The notes under the pieces are model-generated. The model was given only the letters and a program-made list of their open reading frames with translations, searched no databases and had not been told where the DNA came from. The translations under genes and the position numbers were made by a program. A stretch of DNA of 64,000 nt from Porpolomopsis calyptriformis (taxonomy: Eukaryota > Basidiomycota > Agaricomycetes > Agaricales > Hygrophoraceae): the NCBI GenBank assembly GCA_951640195.1, contig OX621164.1, positions 353,098 to 417,097 of the forward strand, read 5' to 3'. This document shows positions 10,628 to 22,748 of this stretch, piece by piece (position 1 is the first letter of the stretch; every line of letters begins with the position of its first letter).

Positions 10628-11355
10628 GGTAAGTCAAGGAAACGAGTGGAAAAGTGCCAGGGTCAGGCATTGGCTGTTAGGTGCGCCATTAAATCCAAAG
10701 AACATGGTCCTTATGCAAGCTGTTCCGGCAGCTTCCGTTCTATAGAACCTGATGAATGATGTGGGAACGGATCGTCGCACCCATGTTGGTGGCTATGAGA
10801 ATCTCTGCAAATCACCCAAACGAGGGTGGAGCAGATCGCGACTTATCCCAATCGAACTGAGGTGGAGGATGATCGAATTCATCACGTGCATGTGACGGTC
10901 TTGTTCTTATTGGCCGATCCTCATGTTGGGAATCGCAATTGCTGGGCTTAGACCAACCACTCAAGCGCAGCTGATGGGACCACGCTCGAGCGATCTCGGT
11001 GTTATACAACCTACTGTTTTCATCATCATTTGGCTACCATCCCACGTTCGGGCACTTTAACATACTCTGGATTTGTTCTACTTCCAATGCGCCACCTATC
11101 GTGCGGAAAATGCATAATAAATGCGGATCGTTTCGTTTCTCTAGAACACTGAGACTGGCAATTTAGTCCACACTTCACTCACCGTACGTTAGATTATCAA
11201 CAAGACCATTACTTTTCATGCACTCACCCACAGACAGGCTAACAAAACGCACTTTCACTTGCACTCCACAAGCGGTGCGATTTTGGTATCACGCCCTGAA
11301 CTACCCATTAGCTCCATGCTCACTCGGACAATGCAGAAGTCTAACAGTCTCAGCA
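10628..11355. promoter_or_regulatory. shared upstream region of the CxxCH gene and the heme lyase gene
   Basis: A 728-base gap between two divergent start codons. It contains no supported coding sequence. An in-frame ATG at 11218 would extend the heme lyase by 46 residues that do not look like the family, so the region is best read as a two-way promoter. No specific binding site is claimed. Confidence 0.4.
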
Positions 11356-12351
11356 ATGTGTCCTAGTTCAACCATTTCAGTGACATCACCAGCACAATGT
11401 GCAATTATCCGCCATCCCTCTTCCCAAAATGTTCCTGACCTTTCTCAATTACCTGATCCTGGTCAGCTCGATGCGTTACCGATCATAAGAGAAATATCCT
11501 CAATTCCGCGTGTCTCTGGTTCACGAACTCCAAATGGTCAGTGCAAACATTGAACTACGATAATTTCCTTGCAATCGGCCACATCACACTAATCCGGGAC
11601 TAAAGAATCCCAATTGAACTGGGAATACCCGTCTCCTCAACAGTTCTACAATGCGCTGAGACGTAAAGGATGGAATTTCCCCGAAAGGAACATTGAACCC
11701 ATGGTCGCAATACACAACCGATTGAACGAAGCTGCGTGGGCTGAGATTTTGAAATGGGAATCTCGCCGCAACAGAGGGTAAGTGGATAATATATCAACAC
11801 AAGTGATCCAGTGTTACTCCTTCCCTGATCGCTCCGCATTTCACCAGTGTTGATGCTCAAGCAGCGAGACTTGAGCTTTTAGAGTTTGCAGGTATCCATG
11901 ACAGACTGTCCCATAAGGCCCGCCTATATCAACTTGCAAGATGGCTCTTTCCTTCCCACTTCAGGTTGAATTCCTCATCCAACTTTCCATTCCCGCTGAT
12001 GTTGATATTCGCTTGCCAACATCTAGATTTTCACCTCCTTTTGACAGACACGACTGGGTTGTTCGATGGCCACAAACCGATCACAAGGTTCGATACATCA
12101 TCGACTACTATAGCTTGCGCAAGGGTGTGGATGGAGATCCTGAATTTTATCTCGACGTGCGTCCTGCCATGGACAGCCTTGGCAGTATCAGAATGAGGCT
12201 AGTGGCTATCAGTGAGGATTTGTTATCAGACGCAATTGGTTTTACTGTTCACTTTCTCTGGCCTGCTTTAGTCTCCCTATACAGGCTTCTCAATCTCTAC
12301 GTTCTCTTTCTGGATGTCCTGTTCATCTCAGTCATGTTTCAGTCAGTGTAA
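11356..12351 (+). CDS. CYC3: holocytochrome c synthase (cytochrome c heme lyase)
   Basis: Attaches heme to the CxxCH of cytochrome c in the mitochondrial intermembrane space. Exons 11356-11536, 11606-11777, 11848-11964 and 12027-12351 join in frame. Family landmarks in order: MCPSST (Cys-Pro heme motif), QCAIIRHPS (second motif with Pro replaced by Ala), [51 protein letters not shown] with the family's conserved His in [27 protein letters not shown] and [18 protein letters not shown] followed by PFDRHDW resembles yeast Cyc3 more than Cyt2. The start at 11356 puts the first Cys-Pro motif at the N-terminus; upstream codons are open to 11218. The tail after [14 protein letters not shown] is hydrophobic and unlike the family, so a last intron may be missed. 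Confidence 0.88.
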
Positions 12352-13405
12352 CTCAATCTTATCTTGATCTTTCCTGGATCCTACGACCTGCGATGGGTGA
12401 CCAATAAACTCGAACTTGCAGCAAATGCCTTGTGTCCCGGTGCTTCCATGCGATGCTTTTATCCCTCAATGTTATTTCATCTGTCACGCAAGCCATCAGA
12501 CAGAACGTAAAGGATTTGAGCGTCAAATTGGGTTACTTGGTTCCCGTATGAACGGAAGGTGGAAGAGCGGTAAGAGGGTTTATGAGTGTGTCATTCTCAC
12601 TCCCGTCAGCGACACCACGATCTCCAGGGCCTCTTTGCCGTACACCTGTGTCTCGGTCAGACATCTCTCAGGAGGAGATTGTGTGGTATCCTTTTGTTCG
12701 CGCTGGTGTTTTCGCAAACACCCTACTAATACCTTTCCGGCCCAGCGTTAATCAGTGATTGAAGGGCTTCACTATGGGTTTGAGTGTTACAGGTTTCTTT
12801 CGCATCCGGAAGGTACTCAGGCTCTTACCAGACAGAAACGCGCATATTGCCCAATCTACCAGCCTCTCCGCTCAGGATGTAGCGATCCCAACTGTGAGCA
12901 TTCTTTCTCATGTTATTCTGACTGCACGGATGAACAGCCCCTCAACTTAGCTCAGGTATTGATCAATGATTGGCCAACCGCCTAACGGCTGTCGCAAAAT
13001 GTCTGGTTATGACCCAGGCAACCGCAAGAAGGAAATAGAGCTAGCGAAGTTTACCATTGTGCAAGGCAGCGAGCATTTCTTCTCATCTCCTATGAAGGGT
13101 CTCAGGGACATGTGGGTGTGGTATCATCCCCTCCCTGAGAATCATTCTTTGAATTGACGATCAGGATGAAACAGATATATTCTGTGATGGGGTAAATGAC
13201 ACAAGACCGGACGAATGCCAGACATTTCATTAAATATAAGAGCAATACTCACTGACCGTTGTACATGGAAGCCTACGGCAACGTAAGTGGGCGGCATATG
13301 CATGAGGGGCAATCGAAAGCAGAGAGGAGAATAACAATGAGGATAACAAGAACAGCAATATGGACGAAAATGAGATGAGGGAACGACTAGATCCGATGCA
13401 GCTTG
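12352..13405. other. no supported gene
   Basis: Several plus-strand frames of 60-110 codons overlap here, some Cys-rich, but none joins into a recognisable protein and they disagree in frame. A degraded gene is possible. Nothing further can be supported. Confidence 0.35.
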
Positions 13406-14728
13406 TCAATCTGGGTATCCACCTAGAGCTGCATAGTCTGGGGCTGTCAACGCCGTCCGGCTGCGCAACCCACTGACAACTGCCCTACGGATCGTATCCT
13501 TCCATGCTGCGAACCACTCACCCTCTTTGGCACCCACAAGTATGCTGAGTCCGTTTGGCGTTGCCTTGAGCTTGCTCAGCTGACATTGCTGGCCCGTGCG
13601 TGCCAAATATTGTTCAGGGGTTTCACCGGGCACAGAGTCGAGTAGGTGCAGCCACGCTTTCAGTGGATAGGCTGCACCGCAGACCTTCCACTTGGCGCAT
13701 GTGATTTGGCGGTAGATCAACAAGGCAGGATAGACTAGGAACACACAGAGGATGACGCGATAGAAGAGGTTGGTCATGACTTCAGATAAACCAGTTGGCT
13801 TGACTTGCACTCTGGTATCTGAGAGTTTGGTGCTGACCACTAGTTCATGCCGATAGCCAGTCGATCTGATCAGATTGGAGACCTGCTCCTCAAGATATTG
13901 GAGGTTCCAGCCGTAAACACACTACCATGGCTTGAATGAGTGGGAGAAATGAAAACAAAAGCAGAATGATGCGAACCTTTTCAAAATTAAACTCCTTCAA
14001 CGTCTTGCGTGAAGCGCAATAGTCATCTGCCCACTCTTTGAACGTTTTTGATGATTGCAAAATTGCCATACCTGGCGGGAGATCCTCATGCTGTTGAAGG
14101 CTATCTAGAATCCACGGGGGGGACCCCCTCCTTAGTCTGGACGACTTCCAGGCACGAGCCTGCGCCATCTCTCGAAGGGTTGGAGATCGGTGTCCTTCAG
14201 CCGTGTACACTTCCTTTGTCATCTTGCCACGAAATGCGGGCAACTCATCAGCAATTGTCCATAAGAACGGTGGTGAGTTGATGACCTGGCTAATGTCTAT
14301 GCCGAAATCAAAGTCGATGATATGGTCATATTCTGTTCTCGATTTCCCATCAACATCTTTTTCATGACTTTCGACGTGAGATCCATGGCACCACAGCAAA
14401 AGGACAGGTGGTGTGGATAGTGTGGTGAAGCAGAAGCGACATAGGGCTTCACCTGTTAGAAATATTTTGGATTCAAAGGACGCGAAAATCAAAGAGAATG
14501 CAACGCACCATCATTATTGAGATGAGGGTCATGGGATACAGTGACCCCACCCCAGGTCCGTTTGAATTTAGGATGATAAGGATCGAAGGTTGGTACAGAC
14601 TCGCCACCTTGCGGAAAGAAGTCCCCCTCGCTAGATAGATCTGATGCTATGGGTATGAGTGTGGTGGTGTCTTGGGTGAGTTCTAGGGTGCTGAGTTCTT
14701 GGTGTCGGGGTGATGTGGGAAAATTCAT
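13406..14728 (-). CDS. Agaricomycete membrane protein of unknown function
   Basis: Three exons. The first (from 14728) ends with KFKRTWGGVTVSHDPHLNN; the second has ALCRFCFTTLSTPPVLLLWC, then DHIIDFDFGID and TFKEWADDYCASRKTLKEFN; the third begins VVYGWNLQYLEEQVSNLIRS after a 50-60 nt intron and continues to VMTNLFYRVILCVFLVYPAL, a probable transmembrane helix, before a soluble tail ending at 13406. I recall the same order (WGGVTVSHxP, DFDFxID, VYGWN, one membrane helix) from unannotated Agaricomycete proteins, but it has no named domain. The order of exons and the phase of the joins support one gene. No function is proposed. Confidence 0.65.
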
Positions 14729-14906
14729 GATAACTGGCGCTATCTAAACATAGCACGTACTTGTATTAAATGATCTTTAACCGTCGAACCGGACCGGACT
14801 GAACCATTCCAAATCGGGATATTCTTGATCGAAGCGTTGTTTGTCGTTATTAGGTTCCAAAGTTGCCAAACGCGTACACATCAGCAAATACCCTCAACTT
14901 CCAACC

Positions 14907-15324
14907 ATGAAAGTCAACATCAAGCACTGGCACGCTGTCGCCCAATGGTGCTGGGACATTGGACCAAACGCTCAGGAAGACGAAAGTGAGGAAGGCGACG
15001 TTTGTGGGATCTGTCGGGTCCCCTACGAAGGCTGCTGTCCGTCCTGCAAGGTACCAGGGGACGGTTGTCCGCTCAGTAAGCTTCTCCGCTCGTCCCTTTC
15101 CCCCTTCTCTCTCTCACACACTTAACAGTCTGGGGCGAATGTAGCCACATCTTCCACATGCATTGTCTCTTCAAATGGATCGGAACAGCCGCTTCAAAGC
15201 AGCAGTGTCCGATGGACCGCAGAACTTGGGGTATGCTAATCCCCTCTTCTCGTTTGACTGTCCTTTTTGCTTACATCTTCCCTCGACAGTAACGGCCGAG
15301 CGCAAAGTTGGGGCGACACCATGA
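14907..15324 (+). CDS. APC11: anaphase-promoting complex RING-H2 subunit Apc11
   Basis: Catalytic RING subunit of the APC/C ubiquitin ligase. Exons 14907-15075, 15129-15230 and 15290-15324 join to a small protein: MKVNIKHWHAVAQWCWDIG, CGICRVPYEGCCPSCKVPGD, IWGECSHIFHMHCLFKWIG and SKQQCPMDRRTW, ending VTAERKVGATP. The Cys/His ligands of the RING-H2 finger and the Apc11-specific CCPSCKxPGDxCPL insert are all present. The start is fixed by the near-invariant MKV-IK-WHAVA opening. A short acidic insert before CGICR is longer than in yeast. Confidence 0.95.
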
Positions 15325-15595
15325 AGACTCGCTGTATTACCATACCATCACTGTATCCATACTCCCCCTGTACTTGGAACGTTTCTGATTTATCACTCCC
15401 AACATAATCTCGTGCAACTCGAGAATTCATCTCGACAAACGGTCCGACAATAGTCAAGTCAATATAGCACTATCGCTACCTGATCAGATCTGAGCGTGGT
15501 CTAGCACTCCACTTGAAGAACATATGCTTGCTCACAACGGTACAAGTGGTCATAACATTAAAAAAAAAAAAACAAGAACCAACATATTTAGCTCC

Positions 15596-18155
15596 TCACA
15601 AGTCAATCAGCAACCCTTCCTTTCTCTCCGTCTGAGCCACACCTAGTGGAACCGATGGGCCATACAGCGGGAACGCTTGCGGGGGAGACGTCGGCGCGAT
15701 CGGGAATTGGGGGAGCGACGGAGGCGGCGGCTCGGGGTGCACATACTGCGATGGCTGATGAGCATGCGCATGATGACTCGCAGCGATAGTGTTATGCCTA
15801 GAAAGATACGACGAGCCCAGAGCCGGTGTCGGAGCAGAACCAAGATGATGATGATGATGATGTGAGGAAGGGGACGCGACGGTGTTGTGCCGCACGAGTG
15901 ATGTAGCCGGCGGAGTTGGTGGTGGTTGGTGGGACTTGACGCCCACGAGGGAAGACGGGGGGGACGACGGTATGTAATGTTGCTGCTGCGGTGACTGAGG
16001 TACAGAGGCAGGGGCAGGAGTTTGGTACACTGTGGGTGCGAGTGACTGAAATGGGTCGAACGGCGGGTTGGTTGGTACCGGATCTTGACTAGCGCGTGGT
16101 TGAGGCACCGAGGCCCCCGTTGTTTGTGGAGGGGCGGCGGCGTACGGGAGTTGGCTTGGGGCAGATGGTGAAGTCATGTACTGTTGGTGCTGTGCCCATT
16201 GCTGCTGCTGTGGTTGTGACGATCCACCGAGAGGAGGCATTTGCATTTGCGGAGTGGATCCCGTCGCTACCCGATAGTCCTGCGCCAGAGACGAAGGAGT
16301 ATTATGCAAGGATGGATGCGGAGCTGTTTCGGCGGACTGTGGTGGTGCCTGTGGTTGCGCAGGAGCCCACTGGTTGAAGCCGCTAACAGCGTGGGTCGGA
16401 TTGACTATTTCGCCTGGCGCGTTGGCAGACATCGCTGCCGGCAGCGTAGAGCGCCAACGTGGTTGTGAGACTTGTTGCGTAAGTAATTGGTCGTAGAGCT
16501 TCACAGCCTGCGAAAGCTTCTCGTGCATATCCGACAGCATTTCTTTGATCAGAAATCTGAGTTTGTGAAAGTTTGATGGCCAAGTTCAAGATCACTTACG
16601 TTCTTTTCTTCCTGTATCATCCAGATTCATCGCTAGCTTTGGTCTCAAGCCATTGGCTTTGTCATACAACTGCGTCATGGCTGGGTAACGCGATATGTCT
16701 CTGCCTCCATGTGCCTGCGCCTGCTCAACCGTCTGACTGAATGTTAGAATAGCATCCGTCTCCAGTGGTTCGAGATCGTAGTTTGGAAGCTTGGGGGGAG
16801 AAGGATGACGAGGGACTATTGTTGGAGGATAGGACTGCGCATATCCCTGCCGTCCACCGTGCGATGCAGGTTCGATCTGTGGTGAATCAACAGCGAGGGG
16901 AGCGCTGGGTTTCGGGGCGTTGGCCTCCCGTAGGCTGGCTTCGATAGCGGCACGGAGATCTGGATCATCATCTTCCTCGCGGGAAGGTTGTCGATTGGGA
17001 CGAGTGGTGTGGTCAACGACGGGAGGTTCAGAGTACCGCCAAGGCGATGGGGATGGCTGAGAAGGGACATATCCAGGTCGAGCATGGCCCGTGGCGGCAT
17101 TAACTTCTTGAAGAGACAGCTGGATGGCGCGTTGGAGTTCCGCATCAGCGAGTTCTCGCGCGCTGCGGTGGCGTGAGCTACCGTGGATGTTACTACTACT
17201 GTGTCGGCGTGCCCTGTTTTCCTGATCATGGCTTGACGCGGCTTGTTAGACATATACAGGGGATGGGTTGAGAGAACGCTCACCTCCTCTCAGCCTTTCT
17301 GCTGAGCTTTGCGAAACAACCGTCGCAGACACGCACTTCTTGTGTGATGCCAAAATGGGGTAGAGTCATCGATTTGGAAGAACATTGCTGGTCGAATACC
17401 TGACCACAGTTCCGACAGTGGTGCTTGCGGTTCGTGAAGGTGAAGGCCGTGCGGCAACGGAGGCAGACATCCGAGTCGATCCATTCGGGCGCGGTCTGTG
17501 TGTCGACCATGACAGAATTGGCGACGGCAAGGTCGCGTGGTGGGAACTTGAAACCTGGACAGGGTTGATTGTCCAACATGGATGACTTGAATGAGGACAT
17601 TGAAGACTCACCTTCACTCTGTAATGTGTTGTATATTTGCCCTACGTAGGCGAGCGTGGGTTTACCCTCAAAGGCGCTTCCCCAGTTTTGGACAAGTCGC
17701 AGAATGGTGTTCTTGACTTCGATGCTTAGGGCTGGGACTTTGAGAATCGAGACCAAGTTATCCATAAACTCCCTCGACGCAATCTCGGTAAGGAAATGAT
17801 AGCCGCCGTTCTTTATGCACACGTCGGTAAGCTGGGAGAACAGGTCGGTGAGTGTGTAAGCTCCGGTGGCGCGAAGGAAGGCATACCCCAAGTGCTAACA
17901 GCTGTACATTGGGATTTTTGTGATTGAGACGTCGCTTAAGCGCACGCATAGCATCTTTCGCTTGAGCTGATTTGGAGCGAATTTGATCACATATTTCGAG
18001 GTTGAGTGCAATGTCTTCTGTACCCGCTGGAAGAAGCTCCGAGGTTGCCTTGTCTGGGGAAGTTGTGGAGGAGACCGCTCGAATGATACAGGTTACTCAC
18101 CGACTGCTTCGTCGAGCTGAGAGGTTCCCCAAAGCCATGTTGTGAGGGAAGACAT
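15596..18155 (-). CDS. VPS27: Vps27, ESCRT-0 subunit (VHS-FYVE-UIM)
   Basis: Sorts ubiquitinated membrane cargo at endosomes. Starting [18 protein letters not shown], the VHS domain follows ([51 protein letters not shown]), then a FYVE finger with [20 protein letters not shown] and VRVCDGC, two ubiquitin-interacting motifs (around AIQLSLQE and [13 protein letters not shown]), a helical GAT-like segment ([14 protein letters not shown]), and a long Pro/Gln-rich tail with a His run at about 15845. It ends LLIDL, a clathrin-box sequence as in yeast Vps27. I chose the start at 18155 because the ATG at 18138 is out of frame with the VHS domain. BCP1 lies 80 bases upstream on the same strand. Confidence 0.95.
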
Positions 18156-18235
18156 AGAGAGATTCGAATTAGGTACGTATGCGCTGGTGACTGAGTCTAT
18201 GCTGCGCGCAAACGGTACTTATGTAAGCGAGCTAT

Positions 18236-19288
18236 CTAATACGCTGTTTGCATCCTCGCAACAAGCTGTTCAAACCGCTCATAAGGCACGAGCATCATGC
18301 GGCCACCTGTGTCAAGACCAAAGGCATCCTCCTCGCGTGGTTCGGCGCAGGTGAACGCGTAGGTCACCGAGTGTGAAGCAAACTGTGATGCGCAATCAAT
18401 GCTAGGTTGATAAGTTCATAAAAAATAGAACCTGTGAAATGTATTCGTCTTCTGGATGGAAAAAGTAGACACCGTCAACTGGTGGCGTGGCAGCACTGGC
18501 GCTCGCTTGTTGTCGAGGGCGCTTCGAACGTGGCATCTTTACAGACTGATCTTTCACTGCAGCTTCCTCTTCCGGAGAGAGGCGGTATACGCGAGAGATA
18601 AAGAGAAGATGGCTGAATGAATATGCCTCGTTCTATAGCTGATGATGTCAAAAGGGAGACGCAGATGGAAGAATAACTTACATCTTCAACTGCCCATCGG
18701 AGTTCTTCCGACAGCATGCGATACATCGGGGGGATCACCTGGACGGGCATGTTTACAAGGCGTTCGCAGATGACAAGGCCGACATGGGTAGACGCAGATG
18801 GTTCGAGGAGGGATTGAAGAGTAGAGTGGAAAGCTGGATCGGCGGCAGAGTTGCGGAACACGTATTCTATCAGCGCCTGGATCGACGGGTGTTTCTGCAA
18901 ATGATTATTTAGGTAACGGTCATTTACCAAGAGCAGATGACTTGACCTGGTGGACGTGCATATTCAGCACGGTGAGAAACGCGTATGGATCACTGTTGAT
19001 TCCATCTGTTTTTATGGTTGTCCCGACAGTTGTTTGAGAAAGGATGAGATCGGCGAGATGATGAAGATGGAAGAGTTCTGCGTCGGATTGGAAGAGCTGG
19101 GTGAGCAGTCGTTTGAGGGCGTGATAATCTACGTTGGGATTGGGATTAAAAAAATCGAATTGGACGTCGAGGATGTGCTGTAACTGGGCATTGAGCAAAA
19201 CGATGAGCAAAGGATAAATGCATACGATTTCGCTACTTTGATCGTCTGAATCGTCGTCGGCGACTTCACCTTGCTTTCGCTTCATCAT
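18236..19288 (-). CDS. BCP1: BCP1/BCCIP-family nuclear export and ribosome-assembly chaperone
   Basis: Yeast Bcp1 acts in nuclear export of Mss4 and as chaperone of Rpl23; BCCIP is the animal homologue. Exons read MMKRKQGEVADDDSDDQSSE, FDFFNPNPNVDYHALKRLLT, LILSQTTVGTTIKTDGINSD, AFLTVLNMHVHQ, KHPSIQALIEYVFRNSAADP, HVGLVICERLVNMPVQVIPP, MYRMLSEELRWA and a C-terminal exon with SHSVTYAFTCAEPREEDAF and GGRMMLVPYERF, ending at a TAG at 18236-18238. An ATG 13 codons upstream (19327) is possible. A second, broken copy of this gene lies at 22.2-22.75 kb and 32.0-32.2 kb. The start codon is only 56 bases from the divergent F-box-like gene. Confidence 0.92.
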
Positions 19289-19344
19289 GGAAGAGAACGT
19301 GGCTCGTTGATGTACCCATCCAGCCATTAAGCTACCACACCATC

Positions 19345-20544
19345 ATGGAAGTCACCCGCAAGGTGAGTCCTTGCAATCACTTTTACGATACCTTCTCCAA
19401 CCATATCAAGTCTATTCCCTTGGACATTATTAGCGAGATAGTGCAAAACGTTGATCCATCACAACTCCCCACTCTTGCACTCGTTTGCCGGAGGTCTCAA
19501 GTCGATGCGGAACGTCTCTTATATCGGAGCCTCTTCCTGCCCGGAGATAATGCCAAACCAGCTCGCTCGTGCCTCGAAACTATCATAACTGTCCCGCACA
19601 AGGCTCGTCTCGTGCGATCGATGGCAGTATCTTGGTGGACTACCCCAGGTGTCTCTAAGCGCAAAGCCCTCGGAAATGCGTTGCTGGCACTCACGTCTTT
19701 GAAACACCTGCGTCTGCGTTTTCCTTCTATAAGGTCCACGTCCATTATGAAAATCATAAATCCTATTCTTAAGTTTGTCAAAGATCAAAAATTTTCTTAC
19801 ATTTCTCCACTGATTTTTCAAAATCTAGACGCTGTACCTTCTCACTCACTATGCTTTTCATTTCCGACTATATTGATCTCGCTGGATGGGTCCCCAAGCA
19901 GAAAAGCTTGAAAACTATCGGGGTCTACACTTCTCTCGAGGTCCCGTTCCCCAAGACGCTCTCAGTTTATAAAGACTTGTTGGAAAAATCACCTCCCGAC
20001 GACCCCCTCACTCTGTTCTCCCTCTCGCGAGAAGGTGGCCTCACAGATACCATATGCGCATTTCCTATGTATTCGCAAAACTGGAGCGCAAAGCACATCC
20101 AGGCATCTTTAATTCACGCACTCACTCCTTGCAAAATCACTCGTTTCAACTTGGTTCTCTCCTCTCTCTCGGATGAGAGTGTATTACGACCAGTCATAAC
20201 ATCCATATCTGAACACATCTCGCAGATAGAAGAACTGAGGCTTATCGTCAACGACCCCAACATTCACATGGTGAGTTTCACCGTTATTGAGATTCTGCAA
20301 ACCGAGTTTAAAGGCTGACTGGGAGCAGAAGCCTGATATTGTATCATCAATTCTATCCCGGCTGCCCCTGCTTTCAGAACTATTCATCGATTACCATGGC
20401 TTGGATCGGGGAACGGTTAGCCCATATCAGGAGAACAAAGACCGCCTCGCGAACTCGTGGGCAGCCCAATGTCCGAAGCTGAACTTCGTCATATTCCCAG
20501 ACCTGACATCCTCGTCCATCAATTCTCATAGCAAAAGTATATAA
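19345..20544 (+). CDS. F-box-like protein
   Basis: The N-terminal segment IPLDIISEIVQNVDPSQLPT followed by LALVCRRSQVDAERLLYRSL is the F-box pattern common in Agaricomycetes, where such proteins act as substrate adaptors of SCF ubiquitin ligases. After it come Leu-rich stretches (LKHLRLRFPSI, SLKTIGVYTSLEVP, ITRFNLVLSSLSDE, QIEELRLIVNDPN, LPLLSELFIDYHGL). At least two introns are needed: one around 19770-19850 and one of about 58 nt after DPNIHM (GTGAGT...GGGAGCAG). The frame ends at 20544. Large, fast-evolving families of this type are normal in these fungi. Confidence 0.7.
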
Positions 20545-20775
20545 CCGTTATTTCTATAGAATTTTGCTTACTATGCGTTTCCCATGTAGTCGTGCCGAAT
20601 TTATAGCAAGTAAGAGCTGTCGTCGTTGCTCAGGAAGGTTTGCCCAACCAATCCTGGCGTAGGATCAACATAGGAACGGCAACACTGACTCTTAGCTACG
20701 CCATAGCCAAGATGTTCCGAGGCTCGGGGTTGGAAGGGATACTGTCTGGTTGCGACGTTCTCCAATGGTAACCTC

Positions 20776-22202
20776 CGTCGCATTCCCAGGTTATCCGACC
20801 GAGATGTATTAGACGACACAAGGTTTCAAGTCAAATCTCGCAAGGTTCCCCTATACGACTGACGAAACAACAAGACGTTTCCTGAAGTTGACCTCGCGAG
20901 ACACCAACGCATTGAAGGAGCTCTATGCAGACCTTGTAAGGATATGCACGCGTGCTCAGGAGAAGAGGTGAATTGACTCTTCCGCTGACCTTTTCACCTC
21001 TTTGCACTAACATTCATCGTAACTGGTACCAGCTGGCCATAGATTCCCTTACATACGCTCTCATGCGTCGGTTTAACAAGCTACCTTCCGATTCCGAAGA
21101 TTTCGGCAAGGAAAAGGAACGACCATTGGTGTATACCGCGATTCAAGAGGTTCGTTTTATCTTCTCTGCTTTTGACTTCATTTTATATGCGGCCCACCTC
21201 GCCTCGCGATGATATTAGTGCTGCAATGTGGCTAAAACGCAGCTGCTCAATGTTGATGCAATCTGTATCTTCTTCTGACATTTAATACTCTCCCTCCGTA
21301 TTAACTTTGTCGTTCAAAGCGACGCACTGACCCCTCTCACCGCCTCGTTTCCGCCTCTGATCGCAAGTCAATGGTACTCACACTAGCCAATATATAGGAC
21401 TTCTGCCTACCTCCTCCGGTCTATTCAAGACTCCAAGACAAATAACTACGATTTGGGAGTGAAACTGGTTCGTCACCCTCACATCAGGCATAGGTCAGTA
21501 ATACGCCGCACATCCAAAGACTTCCCCATGTTGAGCAGAACATACTAATGTCCTCCCCCCTCACCAGCTCATCCACAGCCGGAAAACGACAGACAGTCCA
21601 ATTCGCCATCGCCGTCGCCGTTCATCTCGCCTGACCTGCACCCGCCCATATAGACTACGAAGGATGCCACTGCTTCGAAAACTGCATGTGAGTGCTTCTC
21701 CTCGCAGTCAAGGATGACATCGCCTCCGATGCGAATCACACTAGTCTAGCAAGGGAGCCGTCGCAGCCCACGATCGTGGTGCTTTTCGGCACGCGTAACT
21801 GGGCAAGCTGCATGCTCGTGCTCGATGAGCTTATGTCGTCTGGTCTCGCATCCGCGGGGGACCGAAGAGGGGGAGGAAGCGGCAGCGGCGGTCGTGCACC
21901 TCTCTGACAAGGTCGCGAAAAGGGTCACGACTGGGCAGTTGTACGGTCGGTATCCATCCCATTTGGTTGGCTTGGGTGATATCTGAATTTGCATCTGCAC
22001 TGTTGGGCATGAGCGACGCACTGATAGATTATTGGGTTGGGAGGACCAGATTGAGGTCGCCATTCGTGATCAAGTGCGCTTTTTTTTTTTTTTAAATTCT
22101 TCGACAGATATGTGCCGTACGGTGCTTTACCTGAGGTTAGTAGCTGACCATTTCCCCATCATTTTAGTGTCTTCCGTTGACCAACCTAAATTGTCTAGGT
22201 CA
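20776..22202 (+). pseudogene. proline dehydrogenase copy, 3' half
   Basis: Diverged copy of the intact PUT1 gene at 35554-38002, starting at the codons for AFPGCPTE and ending inside the last intron. Readable pieces include ALKELYADLVRICTRAQE, AIDSLTYALMRRFNKLPSD, LLAVKDDIASDANHTSLA and VVLFGTRNWASCMLVLDEL. It lacks the segments for LVRGAYHPHEIAAHPPG as a continuous frame and has small deletions near 20803 and 21860. The matching 5' half lies at 32233-33087; a stretch of about 23 bases at the break is present in both halves. Confidence 0.85.
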
Positions 22203-22748
22203 AGTCAATGCTTTGGTTGACCGAAAAATGAAATCTGCGATATATATCCTTCTGGCTGGACACCCGTCAACTGCACTGGAGTTTGCTTGTTGGCGCTTAG
22301 AACATGGACTCTTTGCAGACTGGTCTTTCACCGCGGCTTTCTCCTCCGTGGAGAGACGGTATACGCGAGAGATAAAGAGAAGATGGGTGAACGAATATGG
22401 TTCATTCTATAGCCGATGCTGTCAGAAGGGATATGTGGATGAAAGAACAACCTACGTCTTCAACTGTCCATCTGAGTTCTTCTGACAACATGCGGTACAT
22501 CGGGAGTCACCTGGACGGGCATATTTACAAGGCATTCGCAGACGACAAGGCCAACATGTTTGGTTGTTTGGGTAGATGCAGATGGTCCGAGGAGGGATTG
22601 AAGAGTGCGGTGGAAGGCTGGATCGGCGGCAAAGTTGCGGAAGGCGTATTCTGTCAGCGCCTGGATTGACGGGTGTTTCTGCAAATGAATGCAATTTAGG
22701 TTGGGTAACGGTTGTGTACCAAGAACAGATCTTGACCTGGTGGACGTG
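22203..22748 (-). pseudogene. BCP1 copy, 3' half
   Basis: Minus-strand copy of the BCP1 C-terminal half, with KHPSIQALTEYAFRNFAADP, FHRTLQSLLGPSAST, HVGLVVCECLVNMPVQV. It begins (in gene sense) exactly at the codons for HVHQ and is missing everything upstream. The cut falls at 22749-22754, where PUT1 5' sequence in reverse orientation takes over. Frame breaks near 22490 and a duplicated trinucleotide-rich stretch show it is not functional. Confidence 0.85.

Noticed and set aside
12416..13157. Series of plus-strand frames after the heme lyase
   Set aside because: They do not join into one protein and no family could be named.
15665..16468. Plus-strand Arg-rich frames opposite VPS27
   Set aside because: Antisense of the Pro/Gln/His-rich tail; composition is a by-product of the repeats.
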